In this document: piece after piece, positions 46,141-55,859 of the stretch
Position numbering within the stretch: position 1 is the first letter of the stretch
Layout of the letters: the number at the start of each line of letters is the position of its first letter
Assembly (NCBI RefSeq): GCF_035046505.1
Contig: NC_089822.1
Coordinates: forward strand, 107,649,307-107,713,306
Length of the DNA: 64,000 nt
Direction of reading: 5' to 3'
Source: Tiliqua scincoides
Lineage: Eukaryota > Chordata > Lepidosauria > Squamata > Scincidae
Notes under the pieces: generated by a model
Databases searched by the model: none
The model's input: only the letters and a program-made list of their open reading frames with translations
What the model was told of the DNA's origin: nothing
Made by a program: the position numbers and the translations under genes

Positions 46141-46632
46141 CCATTTTCCATGAATGTGTCTAATCCTGCTTTAAAGCCTTCTAATCCAGTGCCTATCACC
46201 ACACAGTGGGTCTACAAATGCCATAAATTATGTGTTGTGTAAAGAAATACGTGCTTTGGTCCATCCTGGATCAACCGCCAATCAACTTCACTGGATGACC
46301 TCCTGTGTTCTAGAATTGCGACAGAGGCAGGAAAATGACTTTGTAAGCAGTTTCTCTGCACCATGCATAATATTTAAATTCCTATCATGTCTCCCCTTAG
46401 TTATCTTTTCCTATACTGAAAAGCCCCTAGCCTTTCCTGTTAGAGAAGGGTTCTCCAATCCGCTGACCAAGTTGGTTTCCCTTTTTGAACTCTGTGGCAT
46501 CGTTTTTGAAATGGGGAAAGCAGAGCTGTGCATAGTATTCCAAATGTGGCCACATCATAAATCGCTGTCATCATCTCACGAGAAATGTATTTGTTGTAAA
46601 TAATGTTGACGTTTATTAAAACCCATTCCAAC

Positions 46633-47286
46633 CAGGGCCTAGGAGAGGGGGGTAAAGGGGGTAATTTGTACCCGAGCCCAGGGTCAGAAAGGGGGCCCTG
46701 GAGCCAAAGGAGGGGGCCCAGAAAGTTCCTGGGACCTGACATTTTCCTATTGTACCTGAACTCACTGCCAGCGCATAATGCTGGGGCACAATACAGGTCC
46801 AGGAAAGCATCCGTGACCCTCCTCCAAACAGTGTCAAATCTGGGAGGAAACTGGCCTGCTATAGTAGCTCTTTGGCTTGTGGATCCCATAACCATGAAGG
46901 AGTGTATAGAAGTTCAGGGACACAGCTGTGGGTCTACAGCTGCTGCTGCAGTTCATTTTGATCCATTTTAATGTGAGCCTGAATACAATAATGCTAATAT
47001 TCTGCAATCCATTTTCTATATTTCTAAAATTTCAGAGAGACTTAGGAATGTGTTTGGTTTTCCATATTACTTTATCTAGATGCTAATGCCGTATGGTCAG
47101 GTAGACCTGGACTCTGCATCAAGAAGCCTAGTAGATCTGAGCTCCAAAGACTATTGTGGCTGTCAACACCTCCCCCACCCTATTTTGCCCCCCATTCTGC
47201 CCACCTCCCATTGCCCCCCTTCCTCTTTGGGAAGGGGCCCAGAAGAAACTTTGTACCCCCTGCTAAAATGCCTCTTATAGGCCCTG
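46633..47286. mobile_element. hAT element just upstream of OR-A3, 654 bp
   Basis: The ends are CAGGGCCTAGGAG and CAGGGCCTATAAG (inverted). The octamers ATTCCAAC (46,625-46,632) and GTTCCAAC (47,287-47,294) match at seven positions. OR-A1 and OR-A2 lack it. It ends 32 bp before the OR-A3 splice acceptor, in the presumed intron. Confidence 0.85.
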
Positions 47287-47304
47287 GTTCCAACCATTTC
47301 TACT

Positions 47305-47319
47305 ATGATTTCTTTACAG
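47305..47319 (+). promoter_or_regulatory. predicted 3' splice site ahead of OR-A3
   Basis: A run ending 'TTTCTTTACAG' lies 18 bp before the ATG, in the same place as in OR-A1. It is a stronger acceptor than the CAG-preceded G form of OR-A1. Confidence 0.6.
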
Positions 47320-47337
47320 ATTTGACACCTTGAATCA

Positions 47338-48282
47338 ATGGGAAGCAGAAATAATACTGTGGTGTATGAATTTATCCTGACTGGATTCTCCAGCTTCCTA
47401 GATCTGAAGACTGTATTGTTTGTTGTATTCTTCCTGATATATTTGACCAGTATAACTGCTAATACTCTCCTAATCACAGTTATCTGGGTTGACCGCACAC
47501 TTCACACTCCCATGTATTTCTTCCTTTCTGTTCTGTCCTGCTCTGAAATCTGCTACAGTTTTGTTATAGTCCCAAAAATGCTGGCGAATCTGATAACAGA
47601 AACAAAAGCCATTTCTTTTGGGGGTTGTATAGCTCAACTATTTTTCTTCAATACCCTTGGAGTTGCAAACTGCATTATACTGACCCAGATGGGTTATGAC
47701 CGTTACGCGGCCATCTGCCATCCTCTCCGTTACCCAGTTCTCATGAACCGACGCATTTGTAGGCAACTGGTGGCCTCTGCTTATATAATAAGCCTTATTT
47801 TTGTCATAATAGAACAAGGGCTTATAGTGAGGCTGCCATTTTGTGGGCCCAATAAGATTCACCATTTCTTCTGTGAGATGGGTCCAGTTCTTAAGCTTGC
47901 CTGCAAAAAAAGCAGCGTCACTGAAATTTCCATTTTCATTTTTTGCATTGTAATTATCTTTGGCTCTTTTTTGCTGGTTCTTTTATCATATGCCCTCATC
48001 CTCAACACCATCTTCAAGATCCCCTCCACTAAGGGGAAGCAGAAAGCTTTTTCCACCTGTGCATCCCATATCATTGTGGTTGTGGTGCACTTTGGTTGTG
48101 CCTCCATCATCTATTTAAGGCCCAAATCTACCTACTCACTGGATCAGGACATCTTCATATCAGTCAGTTACACAATGGTGACACCCTTATTGAATCCCCT
48201 GGTTTACAGCCTCAGAAACAAAGATGTGCAACTTGCCCTCAAAAATACTTTAGGCAGAAGGACATGTATGTCAACAGCATGA
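47338..48282 (+). CDS. olfactory receptor OR-A3 (class II, OR10/OR6-like), intact
   Basis: This 314-aa receptor has the full motif set: N5-N-T7, LHTPMY 55-60, C97/C179, MGYDRYAAIC 118-127, KAFSTCASH 236-244 and PLLNPLVYSLRN 283-294. It is one residue longer than OR-A1 at the C-terminus (RRTCMSTA against RRCMPRA). It is mosaic relative to OR-A1. About 38 of the first 165 residues differ, but only about four of the next 140, and the step falls near residue 165 (about 47,833). The 3' flank is again clearly diverged. TM1-TM4, which carry much ligand specificity together with TM3 and TM5-6, are its own. TM5-TM7 are shared with the other OR-A genes. It is in tandem behind OR-B2. A canonical AATAAA lies 72 bp after the stop. 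Confidence 0.95.
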   Translation: MGSRNNTVVYEFILTGFSSFLDLKTVLFVVFFLIYLTSITANTLLITVIWVDRTLHTPMYFFLSVLSCSEICYSFVIVPKMLANLITETKAISFGGCIAQLFFFNTLGVANCIILTQMGYDRYAAICHPLRYPVLMNRRICRQLVASAYIISLIFVIIEQGLIVRLPFCGPNKIHHFFCEMGPVLKLACKKSSVTEISIFIFCIVIIFGSFLLVLLSYALILNTIFKIPSTKGKQKAFSTCASHIIVVVVHFGCASIIYLRPKSTYSLDQDIFISVSYTMVTPLLNPLVYSLRNKDVQLALKNTLGRRTCMSTA

Positions 48283-48353
48283 AGAGACTTATAATTCAAA
48301 GTGGGAGAGAATATGCGATCAGGTATTTTTAGGGCAAATACAGATACTAACAC

Positions 48354-48359
48354 AATAAA
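48354..48359 (+). terminator. Candidate polyadenylation signal for OR-A3
   Basis: AATAAA lies 72 bp after the stop. The aligned hexamer in OR-A1 and OR-A2 is AACAAA. Confidence 0.5.
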
Positions 48360-48668
48360 GAAGTCTTTGTTTTAAACCAAACACCTGTCCATCCTTCTTT
48401 CCATACAATGTTTTTACTCTCTATCACACACGGAATTTATTGGTACTCCCACATAAAGGAAACACTGGTTAATGTCATTCCAAACCACAAACCTTGTAGA
48501 GTAAGCAGACACTGGACAATCTGCACCAGAATTTTCCACTGAAACCTATGTCTATAAGCTATAAGCTTATAAACTATAAGCTGCCACTCTCTAGCCCCCT
48601 CAGTTGCCCCCTCAGTTGCCCCCCCCAGCTCCCTCAGTTGCTTATCTATATAATGGCAGTCTCTAAAG

Positions 48669-48875
48669 CAGCCATTTTCAACCCACTGCTGTGCCATGGG
48701 TGGTCTGCAGGTGGACCGTGAGAATTTGGAGGAGGATCATTTGTTAGTAGGGACACTGGGGGATGCAAGTCCCTGCTGTCAGTGCAGTGTCAATTGTCAA
48801 AAAACTGATGGTCTACCTTGACAATTTTAGTGCCTTGTCAGTGTGCCATAAGAGGATAAAGGTTGAAAATCACAG
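48669..48875. mobile_element. hAT (SPIN/Charlie-like) MITE, 207 bp
   Basis: The ends CAGCCATTTTCAACC and CTGTGATTTTCAACC form an inverted pair. The flanking octamers CTCTAAAG and CCCTAAAA match at six of eight. Confidence 0.6.
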
Positions 48876-50221
48876 CCCTAAAAATGGGTTGTGGTGCCTC
48901 CGCCCACACAGTATTATGGGTGCTCTGGCTGGGGTACTCCTGGGCCTTGTGGAGGGTCTACTCCGTGTGGAATGCTGCTTTTATGGCCTTCCAACATCCC
49001 CTGATCCCAGGGCCCTCAACTGGATGGTTGAGCTGGTCTTGCTGTATGAGTTTTGTGCCAAGGATCTCCATTTGACCCTTGGCTGGGGCAGGGGCTCTGG
49101 TCATACCAATCAAAACAAAGCCTTCTTGGAGGCCACTGGTGAAACCAACAGTGTACGAGGCTGCCATATTCATATGGGGTGGGGACCTTCAGACACCTGA
49201 AGATCTCTGCAGAAGGATGCCAGGGACACATTTTGCACCTCCTTTTGCACCTTCTGCAAAACGGAAGTGCTTTGTGCCCGTTTTTACTGAATGTTCCAAG
49301 CATCGGGGAGAGCTGAGGAGGACTGTGCAGGGCTCTCCACACCTCCTGCAGCCTCCAGCAGCCCTTCCTAGTTTAAAGTAAGTACAAAGCATGCCCCTTT
49401 CCCCCCTTAGTGATGCGATCCTGGGGATCGCATTGCTGCCCTAGCTCCTACCCCGCAAACACTTACTGAAGGAGTAAAGCTCCCTCAAAGTTTGAGAAAC
49501 ACTGCCCTGCAGCTTTAATCAGTAGACTTCTTTCAATGCAATGCTTTCTGGAGACTGTAACACAGTCCCCACAGATTGTATTGGGAGAATAGAAGTGCAT
49601 TGAAAGTGGATTAAAGCTGTAGTGGAAATGCATTCCAGATCTTCTCCATAAGTACCAACATGTACATCATGATGGCCCTGGGTCACATCACCTGGCCTTG
49701 GATACCCACACTCCCAGCTATGCTACTGCTAAGATCATAAGTTGATATTGCTGGAGGTCAAATTTAAATGGAAGTGAGAGAAAGAAAACAGATATTTCTT
49801 ACTGGCTTAAGAACAATAACTAGAAGGACAACAATAGTGGCGTAGCTAATGATCGTGTAGCCCGGTGCCAAGCTCAAAATGTTGCCCCGGAAGTGATGTC
49901 ACAACCGGAAGTTACATCATGCTTGAACTTTTATAAAAGTGCAAATTGGGAGAAAACCTGCCTCCCCCCCCCAGCAGCTTGCCACCCACTTGCTCTGCTG
50001 CCTCCCCCCCCAGTCACTGCCATAACTAAAGCATCTATCTGCTAAGTGGGGTCAAAGATCTGTAGCCCCCCTGCCAGACAAAAGCAAATTTAATTAATTA
50101 AATAATAAAAGGTGTGCCCCTGATTGGTTCGAGAAACTGCGCTGGGTTGAAGAGGGATGGTTGTTCTCCCCCTGCTAAATATAAGAGGGGCACCACTTGA
50201 AAAAGTGCCTTTTTGCACAGT
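48876..50221. other. Gene-free repeat mosaic
   Basis: It holds a hAT-related fragment near 49,440-49,515 (like 16,082-16,386) and a GTGGCGTAGCTAA-type fragment from about 49,838 related to the element at 3466. Near 50,165-50,218 is the widespread 'CTGCTAAATATAAGAGG' repeat. Short frames overlap these and are not credible genes. Just before it, at 48,594-48,640, is a small array of CCCCTCAGTTGC-like units. Confidence 0.5.
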
Positions 50222-50585
50222 TATCTCTCATCCCTTCTCTCCCTTTGCAATCCCCCAGTACCCACAACCTCCCTCTCTCCTCCCTCCCCCTTCGCAATCC
50301 TCCATTACCCTCATTCCTTCTCTCCCTCTGCAGTCCCCCATTACCCACAACCCCCCTCTCTCCTCCCTCCCCCTCTGCAATCCTCCATTACCCTCATTCT
50401 CTCTCTCCCTCTGCAATTCCCCATTACCCACAACTCCCCTCTCTCCTCCCTCCCCCTCTACAATCCTCCATTACCCACAACCCCCCTCTATCCCCCTGCA
50501 GTCCTCCATTCCCCACAACCCTCCTCTCTTGCCCTGCAATCCTCCATCCCCCACAATCTCCCTTTCTGCCCCTCCACTCCTGCAT
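50222..50585. repeat. 83-bp minisatellite, pyrimidine-rich, about 4-5 units
   Basis: Units of 83 bp with 'TCTCCCTCTGCA' and 'CCATTACCCACAAC' landmarks start near 50,233, 50,316 and 50,399 and decay to the right. The top strand is almost purine-free in long runs. Proline-, serine- and leucine-rich open frames of up to 161 codons in all three frames are a by-product. Confidence 0.85.
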
Positions 50586-50609
50586 AATCCCTTGGGGGCT
50601 GGGGATAAG

Positions 50610-52688
50610 AACAGGCCCTCAGTTTGGCTGTACTTGTCGTAAGAGGTGACCAAACAGCCACTGGGTAGATGTGACTCGTCAGCCTGGGAAGGAACTCCTC
50701 TAAGAGAAGGAAACTCTGATGTCAAACCTCCACTGCCTTGTGGCTATATCCAGTTGTGGAAAAGGCTTCAGGAGTCAACCTCGAGGCAAAATCAGGAGCC
50801 GGAGTCCCTGAGGCAATTCGCAGCTGAACACAGTCACATTCTGGCAACTCCTGCAACGCCGCTGGAACCAACCATATTGGCTTCTGCCTTTCCATTGGAC
50901 CATTCCAGCGACGTGGAGAGGGGGGATTTGCTGCATGGGTAACAGCCTATCCTCCATATCTTCTTTACCCAGGCTTCACGCACTGGAGAGGACACTCCAA
51001 CTTCGCCATATGGCGTCAGCACAAAACGGGAAGCAGCAGTTTTACCAGTTATAAGTCTTTGCTCGATTGGCGTAGAGCGTGATGCCAGGGGCTGCTTCCG
51101 ACGGTGGGAGAGATCATTGCATCTCATTGGGCAGCTACTGCCTGCCTTAAGCTGGGCAGTCCCCAGCCAGTAAGGTGTTGCCTTGCCACGGTCCATTAAC
51201 CTCACGGGGTGTGTGGGGTTTAGGGTGAAAACCGACAAGCGGATCGACAACTCTGCACCATGCAACAGAAAACAGAAAACTTCTGCCCTAAAGCTGGGCA
51301 CCTGGAATGTAAGGACAATGACACCTGGCTTCTCTGATGACCTGCAAGAAATAGACAACGCACGCAAAACAGCTGTCATCAACATGGAGCTGAGCAGACT
51401 GCAGATGGACATCGTCGCCCTTCAAGAGACGAGGCTGCCAGATTCTGGATCTGTCAAGGAGAGAAATTTCTCATTTTTCTGGCAGGGAAAACCACCAAAC
51501 GAAACCAGGGAACATGGCATTGGCTTTGCGATCAGAAATACCCTGCTGAAATCCATCATCCCACCTACTGCGGGAAGTGAAAGAATTTTGTCCCTGCAGC
51601 TCCAGTCATCAGCAGGAGCTGTCACTCTCATCAGTGCTTATGCACCGACTCTGTCGTCTCCAGCAGAAGCCAAAGACAAATTCTACAATGACCTGGCCAC
51701 CACTATCAAGAAGATCCCCGTAAAAGAGCCATTGTTCATCCTCGGTGATTTCAATGCTAGAGTTGGTGCTGATAACAGTTCATGGCCTTCTTGCTTAGGT
51801 CAGTTTGGCACTGGGAAGATGAACAAAAATGGCCAACGCCTGCTAGAGTTTTGCTGTCATCACGGTCTCTGTGTCAGCAACACGTTCTTCAACATGAAGC
51901 CCCAACATAGAGTCTTTTGGAGACACCCAAGATCAAAGCACTGGCACCAGCTCGACCTGATTCTTACCAGACGCTCCAGCCTTTCCAGCATCAAGATCAC
52001 ACGCAGTTATCAGGGTGCTGCCTGCGACACTGACCACTCCCTGGTGTGCAGCAGAGTGAAACTGCAAACAAAGCGACTGTATCACACGAAAAAGGAAGGA
52101 AGACGTTGCATTGATACCAGCAAGACCCGGGATCAGAGAAAAGTGGAGGAATTTGCACGAGTGCTTAAGGAATCTCTTCCAGGCCCAGCCGACGCAAACA
52201 CATCCAACAGATGGGAACATTTCAAGAATGCCGTTTACAACACCGCCTTGTCCATATTCGGCAAGAAGACCAACAAGGCGGCAGACTGGTTTGAAGCCCA
52301 CTCTGAGGAGTTGACACCAGTCATTGAGGAAAAGAGGAGAGCTCAAGCAGCATACAAGGCCTGTCCCAGTGAGCGCAACCTGCAGGTCCTCCGAGCTGCT
52401 CGCAGCAAAGTCCAGCAGACTGCCAGGAGATGTGCTACTGGCTCCAGCTCTGTTCCCAGATACAGATAGCAGCTGACAAGGGCAACATCAAGGGGATGTA
52501 TGATGGTATCAAGCAGGCCCTAGGTCCAACACAGAAGAAAATTGCCCCCTGAAGTCTGCTGCAGGCGAGGTCATCCAGGATCGGGCGCAGCAGATGGAAC
52601 GCTGGGTGCAGCACTACTCTGAGCTATATTCCAGAGAAAATGTAGTCACCGAAGAAGCGCTGAACAACATTGAGTGCCTGCCTGTGCT
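50610..52688 (+). mobile_element. APE-type non-LTR retrotransposon (CFDP2-like LINE), 3'-truncated
   Basis: It has an about 570-bp GC-rich leader, then an endonuclease reading frame, then a degraded continuation (QMERWVQHYSELYSRENV). It stops abruptly at 52,688 before the reverse transcriptase. The endonuclease has the look of vertebrate 'craniofacial development protein 2-like' LINE proteins. Having a 5' half without the 3' half is unusual, because LINEs normally lose the 5' end. Confidence 0.75.
51183..52469 (+). CDS. LINE endonuclease domain reading frame (428 aa), open
   Basis: This is an apurinic-endonuclease-like domain that would nick target DNA to prime reverse transcription. Catalytic signatures are all visible in order: LGTWNVRTM (about 38-46), ALQETRL with the metal-binding Glu (about 78-84), ISAYAPT (about 148-154) and ILGDFNARVG (about 185-194). 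HQLDLILTRR (about 259-268) and DTDHSLV with the catalytic Asp-His (about 286-292) follow. A linker towards the RT comes next, then a frameshift near 52,440: the sense of the following DNA continues in another frame. The first Met is arbitrary, as recognisable domain homology begins near residue 36. It is interrupted relative to a full LINE protein, so it is at best an orphan endonuclease. Many genomes annotate such frames as CFDP2-like proteins. Confidence 0.75.
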   Translation: MPRSINLTGCVGFRVKTDKRIDNSAPCNRKQKTSALKLGTWNVRTMTPGFSDDLQEIDNARKTAVINMELSRLQMDIVALQETRLPDSGSVKERNFSFFWQGKPPNETREHGIGFAIRNTLLKSIIPPTAGSERILSLQLQSSAGAVTLISAYAPTLSSPAEAKDKFYNDLATTIKKIPVKEPLFILGDFNARVGADNSSWPSCLGQFGTGKMNKNGQRLLEFCCHHGLCVSNTFFNMKPQHRVFWRHPRSKHWHQLDLILTRRSSLSSIKITRSYQGAACDTDHSLVCSRVKLQTKRLYHTKKEGRRCIDTSKTRDQRKVEEFARVLKESLPGPADANTSNRWEHFKNAVYNTALSIFGKKTNKAADWFEAHSEELTPVIEEKRRAQAAYKACPSERNLQVLRAARSKVQQTARRCATGSSSVPRYR

Positions 52689-53004
52689 GTGTCATTATAT
52701 GGCAACTGTGACTGGACTTAGTATTTGAGAAGAGCAAACATAGAAGTAGCCACTTTATGCAGAGAGCAAAACTCACACCCTTCCTGAAGGGCATCTGATG
52801 CTGACTTTGAGACTGGGGGGAAAGGGGAGCTTGTGCAGCATGGTGTACCTGAACTGCTGGTGAATGGCCAGCATTGCCCAATTTGGCCTGGTGATGCCTG
52901 TATCTGAGCAGAGTTGAAAGGACAATTTGCCACCAGTAGCATATATGGTACCAATAGTCCAGAAGCACCCTGGCTGAAAACGGAGCCTAGATCCAGTCCT
53001 TGTA

Positions 53005-53046
<42 letters not shown>

Positions 53047-53815
53047 AAAAATGTAATGCAATATACGGCAACATATGCAATCAGGTTTAATTAGATGAAT
53101 TTAATTTAAAGACACCTATTACAAATCAAAGAAAAACAGCACAACAGACAGCCCGTCATATCACTTCTTTCTTTGCTACAAGTAATGAATCTCTTATAGC
53201 GTATGGATCTGCACTCTATTTTTCCCAAAGCACTACTACTCTGAAGATCACTAAGGTGCACAGGAAGAGAGTGCAAGAGGCTCTGTACAAAGCTTCAAGT
53301 CTGGCAAGAACAGTCAAGCCTTCAACAAAGAAAGATCCTTGTGGATACAGAAAGTGCAGCTATGGACGTACCATTAAGCAACAGGGGCAAATGCCTCTAG
53401 GACTGTGTGGGAAGCCTCACACAGTCACGTGTGACTAGGACTGTGTGGGAAGCCTCAGATGGTTTCCCCAGTCAGTCCTGGAGCCATGTGAGGCTCTATT
53501 GCGCTGCAGGTGAGTGGGAGGGGGCAGCTTTGCATGGGGGGGCATCATCACGGATCTTTGCTCCAGGGCACCTCTGGGGCAGGTTTACTACTGGAAAAAT
53601 GTACACAAGATTCAGATGTTATCATGGAGGTGTGGTTGTCACCATGATCGCAAACCACATAAGCAGCTAACTATGGCATTACCTGCCCATATGAAATGGC
53701 ACTCTGCTGGTTTTGGAGATTTTTTCACCAATACCAGAAAAACCAGATAAACATTTCCTTATTCATAGCAATCCTAAAAGCCAAACCCAAACATATTTTA
53801 TTTTTCATTGATTCA
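52689..53815. other. Gene-free stretch with microsatellite and repeat fragments
   Basis: Positions 52,689-52,990 show nothing I recognise. A (TG)n tract runs about 53,006-53,043. Positions 53,045-53,228 match the interior of the 1.25-kb hAT (20,555-20,745). 'AGGACTGTGTGGGAAGCCTCA' occurs twice, near 53,399 and 53,436, as a 37-bp tandem pair around a short AGTCAC-GT-GTGACT inverted repeat. Confidence 0.6.
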
Positions 53816-53994
53816 GGGCGCAATCCTAACCAACTTTCCAGCACCAAGGTAAGGGCAAAGCAGCTCTGAAATAAAGGAACAAACATCCCCTTAGCTTGAG
53901 GAGGGCTCTGTGACTGCCACCCAACTGCAGGATACAGCATATGCCCCATTAGCACTGCTATGTCAGTGTGAGAATGTTGGTTAGGATTTGGGCC
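53816..53994. mobile_element. Harbinger-like MITE, 179 bp
   Basis: It starts GGGCGCAATCCTAACC and ends with the inverted match GGTTAGGATTTGGGCC. It is flanked by TCA on both sides (53,813-53,815 and 53,995-53,997). Confidence 0.7.
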
Positions 53995-54890
53995 TCAGAG
54001 ATCTATAATTCATGGCCTTTCCTCAAGTTCTCTAGCTAGGAAGCTAGGAAGCCAAGAGTCAGGCGAAGAGGGGCTCTGCAGAGTTGACTGGTCCAGGCAA
54101 GAAGCTTCATGGTGGAGTTTTAGTTTAGCCTGAAACTAATAGTGATGATGAATGAGCTGATTTGATTGAGATGTTATTTCTTATCAGCAATGCCCCTGGA
54201 CAGAAAACCAGAGTCTATATTGTTAGTTTTGAAGGTGTTTCATCTTACTGATGGTCAAGATTTGCTGAATCTGTCCCTTTCTCACAGATGCAGAACCGGT
54301 ACCCTGAACAATCTGAAGCAATCAGATTCCCACCCTGAATGGACACACAGATGGGATAATTGCTGGAGCCAGCTTCAGGAATGTTGAACCTGGAAGAGAA
54401 AGCAATAATGTAGACAAAGTACATAAATATTTCATAGACTTGCTGAGCAGTGGTGCCAAACCAAATGCACTTCAGAGTTCATCTTCTTATCAAATTTTCT
54501 GAATTGAAGCAGGATTCTACATTATCTACAGCAGGGGCAGGATAAAGTCCATTGTACATGTTGTAACAAGAGCATTTCACTATTGTGATTGACAGTCATA
54601 CATCTATTGCTCCCTTTTAACTGGGTGGGCTCAGTTTGTGGAGGACTGCATTGTATCAGAGAGAACTTGGAATGACATGATCTCTGGCAATTTGCACGAA
54701 GAAGAAGGAGGAGGAGGAGGAGGCCGAGGCCTTCTCTCTGGCAACATTCTATCAGCAGCTGACAACCACTTTGCCCTCTCTGGCTCATGAAGCTTAGTAA
54801 TTTCATTTGTTGCAGGGGGTCATTGCTTGTTTCCATCTTGCTTAGTCAATGCTGGTTCTGTAATTCTGTTTTATTTAAATTGATCATGGC
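53995..54890. other. Gene-free stretch
   Basis: Nothing is recognised except a (GAG)n-like run at about 54,702-54,725. Confidence 0.5.
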
Positions 54891-55101
54891 CACTGGCGTA
54901 GCTAGAGGGGGGCAGAGCACTAAGTTTCGCAGGGAGCCTCCCCACAGCGTTCAAGCGGACCCTCCCCCTCCCCTTGGGAGCCATTTGCCTCAGTTTTGCC
55001 CCCCCCAAATGGTTCAGAAGGGGAGGGGAGGAGCCACTTGCATGCTGCGGTGAGGCTCCCTGCAAAACTTAGTGCCCGGCCCCCCTCTAGCTATGCCAGT
55101 G
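54891..55101. mobile_element. hAT MITE, 211 bp, perfect target duplication
   Basis: The inverted ends CACTGGCGTAGCTAGAGGGG and CACTGGCATAGCTAGAGGGG differ at one base. The duplication ATCATGGC is exact (54,883-54,890 and 55,102-55,109). It is the cleanest element in the window and probably among the youngest. Confidence 0.93.
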
Positions 55102-55696
55102 ATCATGGCTTCTTTACTGCATAAGTGTTTCTCTGCTGTAAGAAACCTTGGTTGCCAACTTTTTCCAGCATGACATAATGTGCCCCATTAGGTGGTAGAA
55201 AGACAAAGACTTACAGGTCAGTAGAGAAGGTGCTGTTGTCCTCCCATAGCCAAGGTCCACCAGCTCTACTGCGGACTAAGCCGATCCAGAACGAATTATA
55301 GGCCTGTGCTGATTCCAGAATGAACTCCTGAATGAAACATCAGCAAGGACCCAAATTACATTTCATATGAAAACAAAACAAAGAAAAACACAGTGACAGG
55401 CAAACTGAAACAGATTATTTTCTTGTGAAGTGTGGCCTTTTGTGTATGAATGAATTGCTGGGATACAGACTTTTCGCTAAAACAAAGACTCTTCAGATCT
55501 GTTGTAGCACAAGTTTTTGTGGACTACAGTTCACTTCATCAGATGCACGAACTGCACACTTCCCAGAAGGAAGTACAGGTCTAACCTTGTTCTACACGGA
55601 TTTTTTATACATGGATTTGACTCAACACGAATGGGAGATGAGAAGGAATGTGCTGATCCTTGGAGAAGAGGAAAAATGCACCCCTTTAAAATTTCT
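55102..55696. other. Gene-free stretch with dispersed-repeat pieces
   Basis: It contains the 'TTCATCAGATGCA' word near 55,535 that is also present near 14,480, which suggests another dispersed repeat. No gene is supported. Confidence 0.4.
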
Positions 55697-55742
55697 AGTT
55701 GGCAACCTTCAGTCTCGAAAGACTATGGTATCGCGCTCTGAA
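55697..55742 (-). mobile_element. LINE 3'-tail fragment
   Basis: On the minus strand it reads GCGCGATACCATAGTCTTT then GAAGGTTGCCAA. It matches the tail of the 5S-derived SINE (9445-9480) and, from memory of reptile repeats, the 3' end of the CFDP2-like LINE family. Confidence 0.55.
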
Positions 55743-55859
55743 TGGTGGCTCTGAATGGCTCTGAACCCCTTTAAAATAACAGTTTAAAAAACTGCTTTTT
55801 ACTGTTTTAGGGAGACAGTCATGCAAGTGAGTACAGGTATAACTAAATTATCCACAGAT

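Larger units (their letters stand above)
44161..47337 (+). repeat. 5' flank of OR-A3, older diverged copy
   Basis: It is recognisably homologous to 21,270-21,726 followed by 1-2341, at very roughly 80% by eye. It is interrupted by a Harbinger-like MITE (44,957-45,135), a CR1 3' fragment (about 46,000-46,140) and a hAT (46,633-47,286). This copy split off before the near-identical duplications. No coding gene is present. Confidence 0.75.

Noticed and set aside
46440-46895. 151-codon minus-strand frame
   Set aside because: It spans the left end of the hAT at 46,633 and a degraded CR1 fragment, so it is a composite of repeats.
48763-49200. 145-codon open frame
   Set aside because: Its first part lies in a hAT MITE and there is no recognisable domain or conserved counterpart.
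50157-50642. 161-codon Pro/Ser/Leu-rich frame and two overlapping ones
   Set aside because: They are a by-product of the pyrimidine-rich minisatellite, which is open in all three forward frames.
50834-51412. 192-codon minus-strand frame
   Set aside because: It is antisense to the LINE leader and endonuclease, with no family resemblance.
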